Origin: Apoderus coryli
Taxonomy: Eukaryota; Arthropoda; Insecta; Coleoptera; Attelabidae
NCBI GenBank assembly: GCA_911728435.2
Contig: OU452201.1
Location: 8,184,001 to 8,248,000 of the forward strand
Direction of reading: 5' to 3'
Length of the DNA: 64,000 nt
Both the position numbers and the translations under genes were made by a program. Shown piece by piece: positions 45,965 through 58,879 of this stretch. The notes beneath the pieces were generated by a model. The model was not told where the DNA came from, did no database searches, and worked only from the letters and a program-made list of their open reading frames with translations. Position 1 is the stretch's first letter. The number at the start of each line of letters is the position of its first letter.

Positions 45965-46465
45965 ATAGTTATTTATTATACAAGGGAAAAAAGTACTAGA
46001 TTTTAGCTCGAGGTTGTGTTGTCTCCCGACGCGCAGCGGAGGGAGACAAAAAACCGAGAGCTAAAATCTAACTTTTTTCCCGTGTATCATACACTATTTT
46101 TTTCTGAGACGGGAAAAACTTCGATTTAATATTGAAAAAAGTCAGAAAGTTATCCAAGTGAAATTTGAAGTTTTAAAAAAGTAATCAAATATCTGTCAAT
46201 TTCATGCTGTAATTTAATTTAAAAATTGCGAACACTCCACCGGAGTCAGTAGAAGCAGCAAAAGTAGTGTCACAAATTATTGCCAGTTTTGATATATAAA
46301 GAAAATGTAACTTTTGTATAATAAAATTTCCTAAAATTAAATATCTTCCGTTACTTATGTGTCCGGGAAAAAAGTACTCACTTTTTTCCCGGCGATAAAA
46401 AGTGACATTTTATTACCTGTCAAGAGAGTAAATATGGCAAACTTTTTTCCCGTCACAGAAAAAAA
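45965..46465. repeat. Repeat with GGGAAAAAAGT inverted modules
   Basis: GGGAAAAAAGT and ACTTTTTTCCC occur in several inverted pairs. One is 45984-46010 with 46055-46081 (arms around a second GTCTCCC/GGGAGAC hairpin). Another is the perfect 13-bp hairpin CCGGGAAAAAAGT/ACTTTTTTCCCGG (46363-46375 with 46380-46392). Further single copies lie near 46110 and 46450. The segment looks like a composite miniature inverted-repeat element or several nested ones. Ends and target duplication not determined. Confidence 0.6.
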
Positions 46466-48565
46466 ATTATTAAAAGTGTTCTAATAAGTATTTTTATATA
46501 TACTAGCTGTTTATCATGACACCAGATGTGAAAAACGGTTAAACTCTTAAATTGAAAAGTATTAATTATAATAGTGTTAAGTTAGGGATCATAATAATAA
46601 CTTTACTTTATTTGATCCAAAGTATAGAAAAAATCCATTTGAAAAAACATAGACAACTTTTCTCGAACACTCGGTATATTCAAAAACATTTTCCTTAGAT
46701 CCTCCTGATAGATCTACATACTCTCACGTAAACAAATTTTGCAATTTTAATCTTGTTTCGCTATATGAGAGACCTAGGCGAATGTATTGCCCGACCTGGT
46801 ATATATAAAATATTCACATACTTATTCATTCATTTTTCTGCAGCTTTTATCTATAAAATCTTCAAAACAAAAATATCTAAGGCATTTTGCATATACAAAT
46901 TTAGTGTCACTGTACGTCTTCTGACTTGCAACTCTCCAAATGATATTAAATTGTCAATTTATAATAATAAAATGAGAAATCTCCAATAATAAGAACAAAA
47001 AACAATTATAATGCAAATTATGGACAAAAGTAAAATAAATTAACCCCACCCATTTAGAACACAATAAGGAAAGAAAAACAAGAAAAAATTTGAGTGAGGC
47101 AGAATTGCATCAACGTTGAAACTACAAAATCTTCGATATATAATTTTCTGTATTATCCATATCAGTGTCTGTGCAATGGAAATTGAAAAGCTCAGAGCAG
47201 TAGATAGGTACATATACATTTTATTAAGCCTTCGAAAGTTAGATCAATTCAAACAGATTTAAACTAACGTTCATCAATAACAAAAATCCATGTATACTTA
47301 TATATCAATGCCATCCACTTTTGGTGCCTAAAATGTTAGAGTTTACGTATTTCTAATCAATACTGCTGTGCCATTTGACAAAATAAACTTATAGAGAATA
47401 TAGAGCTTACAAAAATGATATAAGATGTACATTACCGTCATTACGTTATGTGAAATATAATGGAAATTTCATATTAAACTAGCCTAGAAATGTATGTGTA
47501 TAATTGCGCCTGAAATATTCATAGACCACTTTAGATGCAAAGAAGATGACTGTAGCCTACGGTACCAAAAACACAAAAAATATGAATGTTGTTATACACG
47601 TATTAAACGCTTGTTATAAATCTATTTCTGCTATAAAGCCATTATGACTATGCTAGAATGGAATGGGTCGGGTACTAAATTAAGTTTCGGACCAAATTTA
47701 TATATACAGTTTGTCCAAAAAATGTCTGAGGGCTGTTTGATCAGTCCCCAAATGTAAAGGTATGAAGGATGACTAATTATGCATGTATTTTTTAATTGTT
47801 GTGAAAAATTCTTTTTGCGCATATAAAGAACACTTTATCAAATGATTGGACTAAAAAAAATTTACTGTTAATAATTTCTTTGTTTAAGAAAAAATAAAAT
47901 CAGGATTTAGCTGCGTACTCAGTTAAGATTTTTAATTTTTTGTAACTTCTGAATCAGATGTGGCAAATTATGTCGTTTTATGTATTTATCCAACATATTT
48001 AATTATTATTGTTAACAAATTGATTTTTGTTTTTAAAATTTGATATTTCGTAAGTTTTTGCAAACAGTTTAAATATTAAAAGTCAAAACCTTGTACTTAA
48101 GTAGATTTTTTTTAATCAACCATAATTTTAAAAGAGTATACCTATATTATATCCAGAAATTGCTTCAGCATATCACATGCGTTCATTTTTTTAGTTAAAC
48201 TGTTCCAAATTTTATACTGGCAAGTGGATAGGACATACATTATGTCAATGTACAGTGTAATTGTAAATATTGTACATTGTATATTTCAAAGAACCTATCG
48301 CTGCTAATTAATTTTATCTCAACATATCTTTTTTGTACCTATCATTGAAGAATACTGAAATTTATAAACATTTGCTATATCTTTCAAATGGTATTGGCTA
48401 TACCTAACTGTGACCATTTACCAGAAATAATTATTTTAACTTATTTATTTAATTAACTATCTTATATTAAATAATTCACCCTGTAACATACATTCAAAAG
48501 TTTGTGGTTTCAAGATTACTAAATAGGACAGGCGGTATATACCTAGGAAAGCAAAATCAACTTAC
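46466..48565. other. No gene recognised; proximal part of the cadherin intron
   Basis: AT-rich sequence directly downstream of the cadherin exon donor. ORFs at 46753-46989 and 47631-47822 lack motifs. Confidence 0.4.
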
Positions 48566-51500
48566 CCTGATTGTCAATAGAAAATATGCCCAGTCCATCG
48601 CCGGCCCGTATCGAATACTCGATGTTGCTATCGCCGCCAGGTGGATCCATGTCAGTGGCATTCACCTGCATGACAAACGCGCCGATCGGCTGGTTTTCCA
48701 GAACGTTTCCAACTAGAACGAAATCACTGAAACGCGGCGCATGTAAATTCTCATTCACATCAACCACATTCACTGTCACTGTCGCCTCCGATGTTAAACT
48801 TGGGTTGCCACGATCACTCGCAAACACAATTAAACTATGCACTTGACGTTCCTCAAAGTCCAGTGGCCTTGTTGTACGAATTGCACCGCTTAATTTGTCA
48901 ATTTTAAATGATCCGTTATCGCTATAGTCGGAATCTTCCAGTGAGTAAATTACTTCGCCTTCTAATCCTAAATCTGGATCCGAAGCCGACACTATTGCCA
49001 CTACAGTGCCTTTAGGAACATCTTCTCGGATTTTAACATTGTAGTTTGGTAGACTAAACTTTGGAGCATTATCATTTATATCGTCAATGGAAATACGAAC
49101 CAATGCATCAGAATAGAGCGGTAATTGACCAGAAGTTTTATCTCCTCCATCAGTAGCGCGAATCTTTAACTCGTACAAGTCTTGCCGTTCACGATCTAAG
49201 GCATTAGCAACTGTCAGAACACCGGTATTACGATCAACAACAAAGTCTTTGGTGTCAGTTACTAACGAATAAGTTATTTTCGCGTTATCGCCTTCATCTG
49301 CATCCGTTGCATTTGCCCTAAATATTGCTGTGCCGTTTAAAGCGTTCTCAGTTACTGTAAAGCTGGCTAAGGTTTTTTCAAATTTCGGCGCATTATCATT
49401 TACATCTAACACCGTAATCGGTAATATCCTTGACGAAGACTTTTGCGGTTTTCCTAAATCATATACAGTAACATTAAGAAAATATTCATACTCCCGTTCA
49501 CGGTCTAAATGACCGATAATTTTCAATTCACCTGTCTCCATATCTAAACAGAATTGAGATTGTGTATCACCGCCAGATATACCATAAATTACATTCCCGT
49601 TATAGCCCAAATCTCTGTCCCGAGCTTTTAGCGTGACGAGCGTTGTAAGCAAAGCCACGGATTCATTCACTTTGATTTCGACAGGAAAATCCGAAAATTC
49701 CGGAGCATGAACATTCTGCCCATACCTAATAGGCATCATTGGAAAGACGTCCTCTTGCGTTAGCGGTTTATTATTCTCTTCGGCATTGGCTAGGACTTCA
49801 GTTAAACGCCGTGCCACACCCGTGTCTTTACAATTAAACACACCAGTGTCGTCCGTCAGTATTTTCCCACTATTAATTGGTTTCTTTTGTGTGTTAACTA
49901 GCTTAAAACGAACACGAGCTATGTCAGCAAAGTGTGTGTTATCTGTGGCTGTTACATTTAATTCACGTTCAGATACTTTGATATCGTTTAAATCGCAACT
50001 AACAGTGACTGTTCCAGATGTGGGATCAATCGCAAAACAACCATCCTCATTACCTGATACAATTCTGTAACTGATTATGTTGCCAGAATCAAAGTCTATA
50101 GCGGATAGAGTAATTATTTCACTACCAATCGGTGTATGTCTCGGTATGTGGCCAACGCAATCAATCTTCTCAAATTGCGGGCGATTGTCGTTAATATCTT
50201 TTAGTTTAACAGTTAATTGCATTTGTGTTTGCCGACTGTACGGATAACCCCAGTCAGACGCGCGAAGCCTCAGTACATATTCACGTCGCATACCCTCGTA
50301 ATCCAGCAATTGTTTCGTCTTGATTGTTCCATAAAATGGATCGATTTCAAACGGGACTTTATTCAGATTCGCGATAGAATAGGAAATGTAGGCGTTTTCA
50401 CCGCGATCACGGTCTTTTGCATGTACTGTCGTCACTGGAGTCCCTGCAGGCATATTCTCGTTAATCCAGACAGTCATCTCGGATTTGTCAAAAATAGGAT
50501 CATTGTCATTTACGTCATCAACGTAAATTTTCACTCTTGCTGAAGATTGTTTACGTGTTCCAGCATTACCCTGATCGATGGCAGATACAGTCAAACTGTA
50601 CAGTTGTTTACTTTCTGCATCCAAATGCACGGCAGTGTATAACATTCCTTTTTCCGGATTTATATAAAATTCACCGCCCTCATTGCCGCCAACGATCTCT
50701 AGGAATACTTGCGCATTTTTACCCTCATCTGCATCATTGACTTTTAACCGAGTGAGTGGTGTGTTAATCGGTGCGCTTTCTGAAACTTTAACGTCATAAA
50801 TTTCCTTGGTAAATACAGGCGCATTGTCGTTTAAGTCGGCCAACTGCACCGGAACTGCTTTATAACTTTCCCGTGGTGGTATGCCTTTGTCCACAGCACG
50901 CAGCTTGAGCTGATATCCCTGCGGGGTAGTTTCTCTATCTAGTAGTTTTAACACTTCGATGTTGTATTCGCCTTTTTGTCGAGACGGCCGCACACGGAAA
51001 TGCCCATCGGGATCACCATCAACAATTTCCAATCGATCGATTTCACCATGAACACCCGCATCTCGATCAGTTACAGTCACAATGGCATAGATATCGGAAT
51101 TAGAGTTTTCTACAATTTGTGGATGACGTCTAATACGAATCTCTGGCGCATAGAAATTGACTTTCTTCACGCGAATATGGACCGTAGCTTTACTGTTCAT
51201 GCCAATAATGCTTTGCTGTCTAAATGATGCTCCACGATCTTGCGCAATAACCGTTAGTTCGTAATAAGTCCGTTCAGTGTAGCGCAAAGGGCGTGTAAGC
51301 GTTATAATACCGGAAATAGGATGAATAGCAAATGCATCAGTATCTTCTGCGAAACTATAGTATATTTCACCATTAGGTCCTAAATCGGCATCCTCAGCTA
51401 TAACGCGAAGAATGCTTTGATGTACCGGAGTATCTTCGAACACAGTGGCGTTATATTCTACTGGATAGAATAGCGGATTTAAATCGTTTGTGTCAAGTAC

Positions 51501-51971
51501 TGTCACAACAACTGTTGTATCAATGGTATATTGCACTTTCTGTTTACCTTCTTTAATAGAAGCACTAGCTCGAACCTGCAAGATATATTTATCCCGTCGC
51601 TCACGATTAAGCACATCGTTATTGCCCGTTTTAATTCGTATAAACAAAAAACAAAAATCACCCACTAACCGATGTTCCGCTTTAAAGAACTTGTCTTTAT
51701 CACCTTCAATGATTCGGTACCGGATATCACTAAAAGTGTTTGGAGGTACCTTAATACCCATTCTACTAGTACCTGGCGATTGAGTGGCGTATGTTTTCGC
51801 CACACTGTTTTCTGGTATGCTAACATTGTATAGTTGTGCGGTGAATTGGAATCCAAAGTTATCATTGGAGGATTGTGTAAGCGTCGACTCATCTTCTGAG
51901 TCCGCCTGGTGAATGAAGAGTAGGAGTTGTAGCGTCACCAGGAGGAGGTAGATGAGAGCGCATTTGGACAT
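48566..51971 (-). CDS. kug: Fat-like cadherin, first coding exon (N-terminal part)
   Basis: Giant atypical cadherin of the Fat-like branch (Drosophila kugelei/fat2; vertebrate FAT1-3), a plasma-membrane protein with planar-polarity and cell-migration roles. The exon encodes 1135 complete codons. A signal peptide (residues 1-24) is followed by cadherin repeats with linkers DTNDLNP (160), NDNAPVF (381), DDVNDNDPIF (485), KDINDNRPQF (591), LDVNDNAPKF (855), DDINDNAPKF (963) and VDVNENLHAPRF (1070). The sixth repeat has a degenerate linker, then a Fat-type CKDTGVARRL segment (714). IRYRIIEGD, FKAEHRLVGDFCFL and SASDPDLG match the FAT1 N-terminus throughout, which separates it from classical Fat and Dachsous. 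The ORF reads seven residues past the donor GTAAGT; the true exon ends in phase 1 at 48566. Later exons are not seen. The start is chosen by signal peptide and A at -3. Confidence 0.95.
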
Positions 51972-51975
51972 CTTT

Positions 51976-51995
51976 TTAGGACATCACGTAAGCAT
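51976..51995 (-). promoter_or_regulatory. Two overlapping micro-uORFs in the cadherin leader
   Basis: The coding exon begins after an acceptor TTTTTTTCAG at 51995. The first exonic bases form ATG CTT ACG TGA (51995-51984), and the stop overlaps a second ATG TCC TAA (51984-51976) as TGATG. The main ATG follows four bases later at 51971. If the acceptor is used, every transcript carries both, which would limit or gate initiation at the cadherin start. Confidence 0.55.
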
Positions 51996-54649
51996 CTGAA
52001 AAAAATCAAAACATATTTTAAAAAAGGAATACATGTGCTCGGAAAGTGTGTGCTCCTGCAGGAAATTGGAGATTTCCTCACACTTCTGAGCATCACTGGT
52101 GAGGACGAGTTTGACGAAAGTAGTTAATATAAATAGTTTAAAAAATCTATTTATAAGAACAATTAAAGAACTAATTTTTTGAGGAAAGAAAACACTTGAC
52201 CATAATCCTAATAAATTGCCGAATACTTTTAAAATACCTTGTATTTTTTAAATGTCATAAAACCTTAATTTTGGTGCAGATTGTATGAGCCTCTAGGAAA
52301 GCTGCTAGACCAGTGAAGTAGATATTTAATTTTTTATAAGAAAGTCTGGCTTTTAGATATATGTGTATGTTATAATCAGTTAAAAAAAGAATTTGTTGTT
52401 GTATAACTGATAGGTGATTTATAAATAAAATGAATGTCCTGTCACCATGTTATCAGTCGCTATAGAGCAGGTTTAAATCTTGTCACTGATAAATTCTACT
52501 CGTCGAGTAATATAAATTCAAAATAATTCAATATCCTCATTTATAGGCAAATAGTTTTTGAGCTTTCAAAAACATTGATAAACATTCGGTAGCTACCTCT
52601 CTCCTACAAAAATATTTAAAATCATGAAATGGAATATAAAACAAGCAATAGGTTGAAATATACCCACCGTTTTATAGGCGACTTGAGAGTTGGATTTCAA
52701 ACTATGCACATTTATATTTCTATGCGAACTAGTTTTTGACGTTCGTCCTCTTTTATAATGGATAGTAGAAGTGCCGTTTTAATAAAATATTAGCCCACAA
52801 AAACGATTTAAATTTAAGATCGCATCAAAGTGGTTTAATGGAATTTATCTTGAATAAATAAAAGTAACTGAATGCGACAAGAACTAACTAACGGCAAGCA
52901 ACTCGACAACAGCATGACTAGATTTTACGTAGCTCGTTCCTAAAAAAATTGAACCCTTGGATTTGTTAGAGACATTTATTTTAATGTCCCTAACTTGACC
53001 CTAATTTTGTACTGGGTTAATAATAAATGTGCACAAATACGTAATCAATAATTAAACAGGTTCAAAGTTAATTAAATTTCGAAGGGTCTCCACAACATTT
53101 TACCTCTAACTTGATTTTTTTGTCTAGATTTAAATACTCGTAGAAGACATATTCCCGAAATTGTATTAAAATTAGGATCATGAATACCCTGAAAAATCGT
53201 ATTATCTTAATCTAAAAAATATATGATGTTGCTTTAATATATACAAGCAACATAGAATCAATATGTTCCTATAATTAGGCCCAAGAATAACAAAGAAATA
53301 GTATCCTCTAGTTGTTTTCTATAGTAAAAGAGAAAGAAAACCTGTTACTTCCCAAGCTATTGCATAATTCATTGACAAGACTGGGTCGTTCGCATTTATT
53401 ATCTTACGTATAAGGTTAAAGCACTATAAAGCAATATTTTTACGTATACGGTGTTATTTTAAAAAGGTATTGGAAGTGTATATTTTGCTATTAGAATAAT
53501 CTTAGACCAAAGTCACTTTTATTGCCTTTGGAAATGGTAAATAAATAGGACGCTTGATTCCGTATTCATGTTGCATTGAAATTTAAAAACCTCAAGCTTG
53601 AAACATCGCAAAACTGGCTTTTATTTCAGTTGTTACTCTCGGAATAATATATTGTTATTGCTGCAGTTATTTATCATTAAAATATACCCTTTATGGTATA
53701 AGAAGTTATGAAAGCTAAGTACAGGCTCTCTACTATATACACAAACCACTATTTTGCTCATTAGAAAGAAGTTTAACTCCTAATAAACATGTTTCGAGTC
53801 TATATCATAGGGCGATTATCAGAGTAATAAGTTTCAACTAAATTTCTCTGAATGAAAACATCACCTTCGTTAATCTACTACTCATATTGGCTTCTACAAA
53901 ATTAATACATTATTTTCCTGGTCTATTACCACTATTATGGGCCATGAAATTCTCGATTTATACACGAGGAAACGCTTCATTATATATAGTATAGCCATTA
54001 GGAGTTTTCCAATCTTTGTAAATTATTATCTTAAAACCAATTATAACGCTATATATCATTTGGTCCATATAGACGAGAAGCTAAGCTAATAAGTTTTCGC
54101 TTCCACCGCTTTATTTACAGTTTTCTCAGAGCGTATATATATTATATACGAGCTGGAGCCTAAGCTTTTGATAGAAACATTCATTACTTTTACTTTGTCC
54201 CATCCCGTAAAACATTTTAAACATAAATGTTTTTTAATTTTATTTTTATAATATAAGAGGCAATTTTAATTAATATTGAATTAAAGCTTCCGCGAATCTT
54301 TTCGCTCATAATAACGAAAGTATTAACAAAGTTTCTTAGACGCGACTAGTCGTTTATTATCTACAGCAGTGGTCGCCAACCCGTCGATCGCGAGCCCCTT
54401 GTAGCTTGCGAAGAGACACGACATGCGGAGGATTCCTCATTAAGGATAGTTTCTTAGGTCTTGATTAGGTCCTGTATGTATTAAGGTGTGACCAAATTCA
54501 CACATTTCTTGTTCATCTTCACTAAATACAACAGTAAGACAATGTTCCTTTTACCATCACTTATTGACATAGTGACTACCTATGTAGAATATTACGATCT
54601 AGGTTTGAATATACTACAAATTTAATTTTAAAAGATTTTATGTATACTT
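51996..54649. other. Upstream intron of the cadherin gene; no gene recognised
   Basis: The sequence directly upstream of the acceptor at 51996-51998 should be the intron separating a 5' untranslated exon. That exon was not identified. The rest is AT-rich. A hammerhead-like string on the minus strand near 53790-53822 was examined and rejected. Confidence 0.4.
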
Positions 54650-55355
54650 AATAATAATAATAATAATAATAACGACTTTATTAGGCGAAGTCTAGCCAAA
54701 TGGCCATTCACACTTAACCCTTTTTTAACAAAAATAATAAATAAGAATAACAAAAATAATAATACTTAAAATTAAAATTAAATTAAATTTAAATTTAGTA
54801 CATAAGTACGTATAACAATACAGAAAAATAGAAACAAAAACATTTAATATACTTACATACATGAGGTATGATTTCAATAAAGACAACAATCAAAATAATT
54901 CATGGAAAAACAAATTCATAAAATCGTATGATCTTGTTGCTGCGAGAGTAGGTGCTGCTTGAGGCGCGATTTGAAATGTCTTTCGTTTAACAATTGAAGT
55001 TTAAAAAGAGTTACGGCATTGTAGGTGAAGCCTCGTTTAAAGATGGCCGTCCTATAAAGTGGCATTGTCAATTTCAGTGGATTTCGGATGTTTAGGGCGT
55101 GGACACTTTGGCGAAATATCAATTTATAGAAAAGGTAAGGAGGGGAACGATTTAAAACAACTCTAGATAGAAAAGTCAAAAACGAATAACTAAATAAATT
55201 CCTCATCTTTAACCAATTTAAGCTTGAGAAAGCCTCGGAAATGTGATCATATCTCCTGAGATTATGAATCAACCGACAACAAGAGTTTTGTATCTTTTGC
55301 AAGCGGTTCCTAGTAACATCATCTAAACAAGGAAAATACACAATATACTTGATTT
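54650..55355 (-). pseudogene. LINE 3' end with the last part of a non-LTR reverse transcriptase
   Basis: The open frame (55341-54916, ATG-less) encodes about 140 residues: PCLDDVTRNRLQKIQNSCCR, LNWLKMRNLFSYS, PPYLFYKLIF, FKRGFTYNAVTLFKLQLLNE and FKSRLKQHLLSQQ. This is the C-terminal domain that follows the reverse transcriptase in Jockey/CR1-like elements, where RLQKxQNSCxRxI and a run of arginines are typical. The frame begins just after an upstream stop, so the copy is 5'-truncated near 55355. About 240 bases of 3' region end in AATAAAGTCGTTATTATTAT and a (TTA)n tail at 54650-54673. The frame is undamaged, so this is the youngest of the LINE copies here. Confidence 0.75.
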
Positions 55356-56640
55356 CATTTATTTGTTAAACTTCTTATAACCTCAAAATTTTGATTATTC
55401 ACGCGCTTGTCTGGCATACCACAAGCAGTTGATTCTTTTACAAAAATTTCAATCATTAATATGATATATAAAAAGTAAAATGTTCTGGTTAGGCTTCATC
55501 GCAAACACTATAATTTTTCAATAAATATTTATTATTAATTTCATCAAATAATATAGGTATCTATGTTTATTTTGTTTAGCTGACGTCGTGTTAATGTTAT
55601 ACATAATATTTTTGTTAAAATAATAATTTAATTTTTTCGATTTTGTACTGAAATATAGTCAAAAATATTCATCCAAACTGTAGCTGTTTGTCTAAGGATA
55701 TAATTATACTGGATACTAGAGCAAACCACATTTCGAAAGATAGTGCTGCCAGTCAAACAATCTCAGAGAAAAATGTCTTACAATAACTAATAATTACTTT
55801 AATACTAGATAAAATCCTGCATAGCCTCTATTATGTCTAAAATACTTTCACAGCTTTAAGTTGTCGGTTTTTAGGAAGATAGAGTGGTAAACTTGAGTTC
55901 AAAAAGAGCATTTATTTCACAGCATAATCGTAACTCTAATATATCATTTTTCATTATATTTTTTGTTGCATCTTTAATCTTTTATGTCTGAATTTTCATG
56001 GAACGGTATATTTATGTTCAAAAAATTATGCTAGGCGCCAGACTAAAATATGTTCTTATCATTAGTTACTAATAAAAAATATGGGAAAGCCCCTGATTAT
56101 CTCATGCTGATAATTAATTAGGTAGATTTTATATGACTTGTTATCACTAATAATAATTGTCTATAAATACATTTTCTGGAAACTTGGAAATCCATTGGTT
56201 CCTGAAAAACAGTTAGGTACAACTTTTGATTTACATTTTTTTCCCCAAAATGTGATCCCAGAGAGTTACAATGCTATTTCGCCACACCCAGTGTATTTTA
56301 CAATCATTATTATAATGAGGAGAAAAGTAAGCATCTCTTATAAATTAGTAAAAAGAACCGTTACATAGTTATTCTATTAGTAACGCCACGTCGGTAAATT
56401 TTAATCAACATTGAGTATTTTATTACCGTAGGCGCCAATCTCATCATAAAAACACGAACAGGAAAACTACACCAGTTAAGAAAATTGCAAATAACTCTTT
56501 ATTATTTTTTATGCTGACATAAATATGAACAACATAAATTAAAATATACATTCTTCTTATTGATCTTCCGCAAATAAAAAGTGGAGAACCAAACTGGAAA
56601 TATTTATTCACTTCGGGTCCAGGTACAATACACAAGCTAT
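55356..56640. other. No gene recognised
   Basis: AT-rich sequence. ORFs at 56138-56368 and 56444-56704 lack motifs. Confidence 0.4.
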
Positions 56641-56641
56641 T

Positions 56642-57909
56642 AGGGATGCCGCGATACTCGAGACGGGTCTCGTCTCGACGTTTGAAAACAAAAAAAAACT
56701 TCAAAATTAACTTAATTAACAGAAAAAGGGTTTTTTCTTATAAAAACACTTGTAGGATGGGGTACTGTTTTAAGATAATGAAACACCTTATAACAAAATA
56801 TTTTTTATTTTGATTTTCGGTTATACGTATAGTGTCCGCTAAAGACGTTTTTATTTGTTGTATTTGTATTTACCTTAGTTAAAATGCATTTTTTTCATTC
56901 AAAATTAAAGGCGTCATTCGTTATTAAAAATTAAAGCCTATACTCTCGTCTTAAAATATAGTCGAAACCAGACCGTCCTTTCTACAACTCCAGCAGCAAA
57001 TTGATGAGACTTGCTACTACCAAACATCTCACTTGCATTTTTGTTGCAAACTAAACGACAAAATGCCCAATTTGTCATTGGCCATCAATTTAGATTTATT
57101 ATATGCTTAAAAATTCCATGCCACTGGTAATCCAGTGGAGAAGTCGTAGATCTATGACATATCTTCCATAATGGTTTGAACAAACTTTCCTTGCTAAATG
57201 AGAAATTTTATAACGACGTGGTGTTCGATTCGATAGCAATGCGAAAACTCCTAGAATAAAGTATCGGCATTCAATCTGTAACAGATCTATTGCAATTTAT
57301 TCAGATGCGAGCGTATCAAGCTCAATTGTAACCTGGACAAATAACGTCGCACGCCAACTAGTTAGAAACAATCAAAAACATCACCAACTCTTAGCCTATT
57401 GTAAACTATGCATCACCATAAAAAAAATAGTGAAGTTTTGTAGCGTCACAAAAGAAATTCAAAATGTTATCGAACATAATTCCTTCTTTTGTTTCAGTAC
57501 CTACAAACATACCAAGTGAAATGTTTTTTGAAATGGTACAAGAAAGAGGACGAAAATACCTTTCAAATGTTTAAACCGAAGGTATGTGTATGGCAGAGAC
57601 TGAGATGGTGAAAACAAAAGAATGAGAAATAAAAATACTGTAATGTATGTATATAAACGCCGAAAGGGCAGGACAGGTGCAACACAAAAAGTTGGTTAAA
57701 AGTCGTGGGTATATTGATTATTCAATAAGTTTTGGGACCACTAAATAACAAACAACAAAGAAAATTTCAATTTTGTTTTTTTATCAATGTTTATACGCTG
57801 TTTAAACCTCATAATTTTTTAGAAGTGTTTTTGTAAAATTATGAAATTATAATAACTCTCGGTCTCGATTTACGGGACAAGACCAAGACCATGGTCTCGC
57901 GACCCCCTA
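56642..57909. mobile_element. Possible hAT-like element with TAGGGATG-type ends
   Basis: The left end TAGGGATGCCGCGATACTCG and the reverse complement of the right end, TAGGGGGTCGCGAGACCATG, are similar, and both ends are dense in GTCTCG and CGAGAC. TAGGG(A)TG with an internal degenerate coding-like stretch (57000-57400, many stops) suggests a non-autonomous hAT of about 1.27 kb. No clear 8-bp target duplication was found at these boundaries, so the ends are provisional. Confidence 0.4.
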
Positions 57910-57959
57910 CTCATAAAAAACCAAGTCTCCTTTAGCACATTTGGAATGAATCCACATCT

Positions 57960-58160
57960 TGCAGCATGTGCACTGTATCCACTCCTCGCCTGGAGTACTG
58001 TCCGAATAGGTTCAGTCAACCAGCCCCGATGGCCACTTAAGCGCTATCGTGGAAGAATACATTCAGACACACACACAGACAGACAGAATTCCATCCTCTC
58101 AAGCGAGATTTCAAGGGACTTCAAAATGGTTATATCCGTCTTTATCTCAAATTTATTTTA
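57960..58160 (+). repeat. Dispersed repeat with GACAGACAGAC tract, copy 2
   Basis: GCGCTATCGTGGAAGAATAC, a CAGACACACACACAGACAGA tract, AAGGGACTTCA and ATATCCGTCTTTAT in the same order as 12225-12430. Confidence 0.6.
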
Positions 58161-58879
58161 GCGCGATCACAATACTTTCTCTGGGTGTTAAAATAAAAGT
58201 ACCTATAAGGTTAAGTTTATAAAAGTCTAATTTTCACAAATTATTATTGAGAAATGTTTTTAAAAAGATACAACTTTAATATGTTTGACACATTTGCATA
58301 ATTATTGAGAAATATCGTAAAATAAACTTCTTTTACTCTTCTGTCCACATTTCTTCGTGCCAAAGATTGTGAATTACCTTGTATGTTAATAATACTCCCC
58401 GTCGAATAACATAAATAACTCCGTATATTGCATAATTATACATAAAACAACTACTTCGTTAAAGAATATTCTATGTAATAATTTTTATTTAGTCTGCAAG
58501 CTAAGTAAACAAGAAATATCGTAACGATTACGTTACATAATTTTAATATGACTTTTTGACTTCTACGAAATGCAGACTAATTCAATATTCATTAAAATTG
58601 TATAAGTACCTATAACAAACAGCATAAATAAGGGAGTTTCTATATTCCAACTGCATTAAGGTTATAAAATAAATCCAAATAACAAGCAAAGATTCGTGCT
58701 TACGCGACATTCATCGAAAATTCAATATAATTTATGTATCTGACTGACAATTTCAAAAAAAAACTGCTTTTCCCCACTGAAAACTATAATTAATTAATAT
58801 TATCTATGAACCAATTATTGTGACAAGGTTCGTATAAATAGAGAAATAATAGTAAAGGCAACAAAATAGAAATATAATC
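58161..58879. other. No gene recognised
   Basis: AT-rich sequence without recognised features. Confidence 0.4.

Larger units (their letters stand above)
1..48565 (-). other. Presumed giant intron of the Fat-like cadherin gene
   Basis: The cadherin exon ends at 48566 with a donor reading CAGG/GTAAGT on the minus strand, so the next exon must lie at lower coordinates. I looked for the reverse-complement signature of cadherin linkers (NDNxP) and for long minus-strand ORFs and recognised none. The inference is an intron of at least 48.5 kb made largely of repeats and mobile elements. A small exon without a long ORF could be hidden, and an assembly misjoin cannot be excluded. Elements on the minus strand in this block would be transcribed in sense within the cadherin pre-mRNA. 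Confidence 0.5.

Noticed and set aside
46753..46989. 78-residue plus-strand ORF
   Set aside because: No motif, low-complexity F/I/K/Y composition, inside the presumed intron.
48571..51783. Several plus-strand ORFs of 60-108 residues
   Set aside because: They are antisense shadows of the cadherin exon.
53787..53822. Minus-strand CTGATAA ... GAAACATGTT resembling a hammerhead
   Set aside because: A9 is present but G8 is A, and neither stem I nor stem II pairs convincingly. Only the palindromic ACATGT and the spacing agree.
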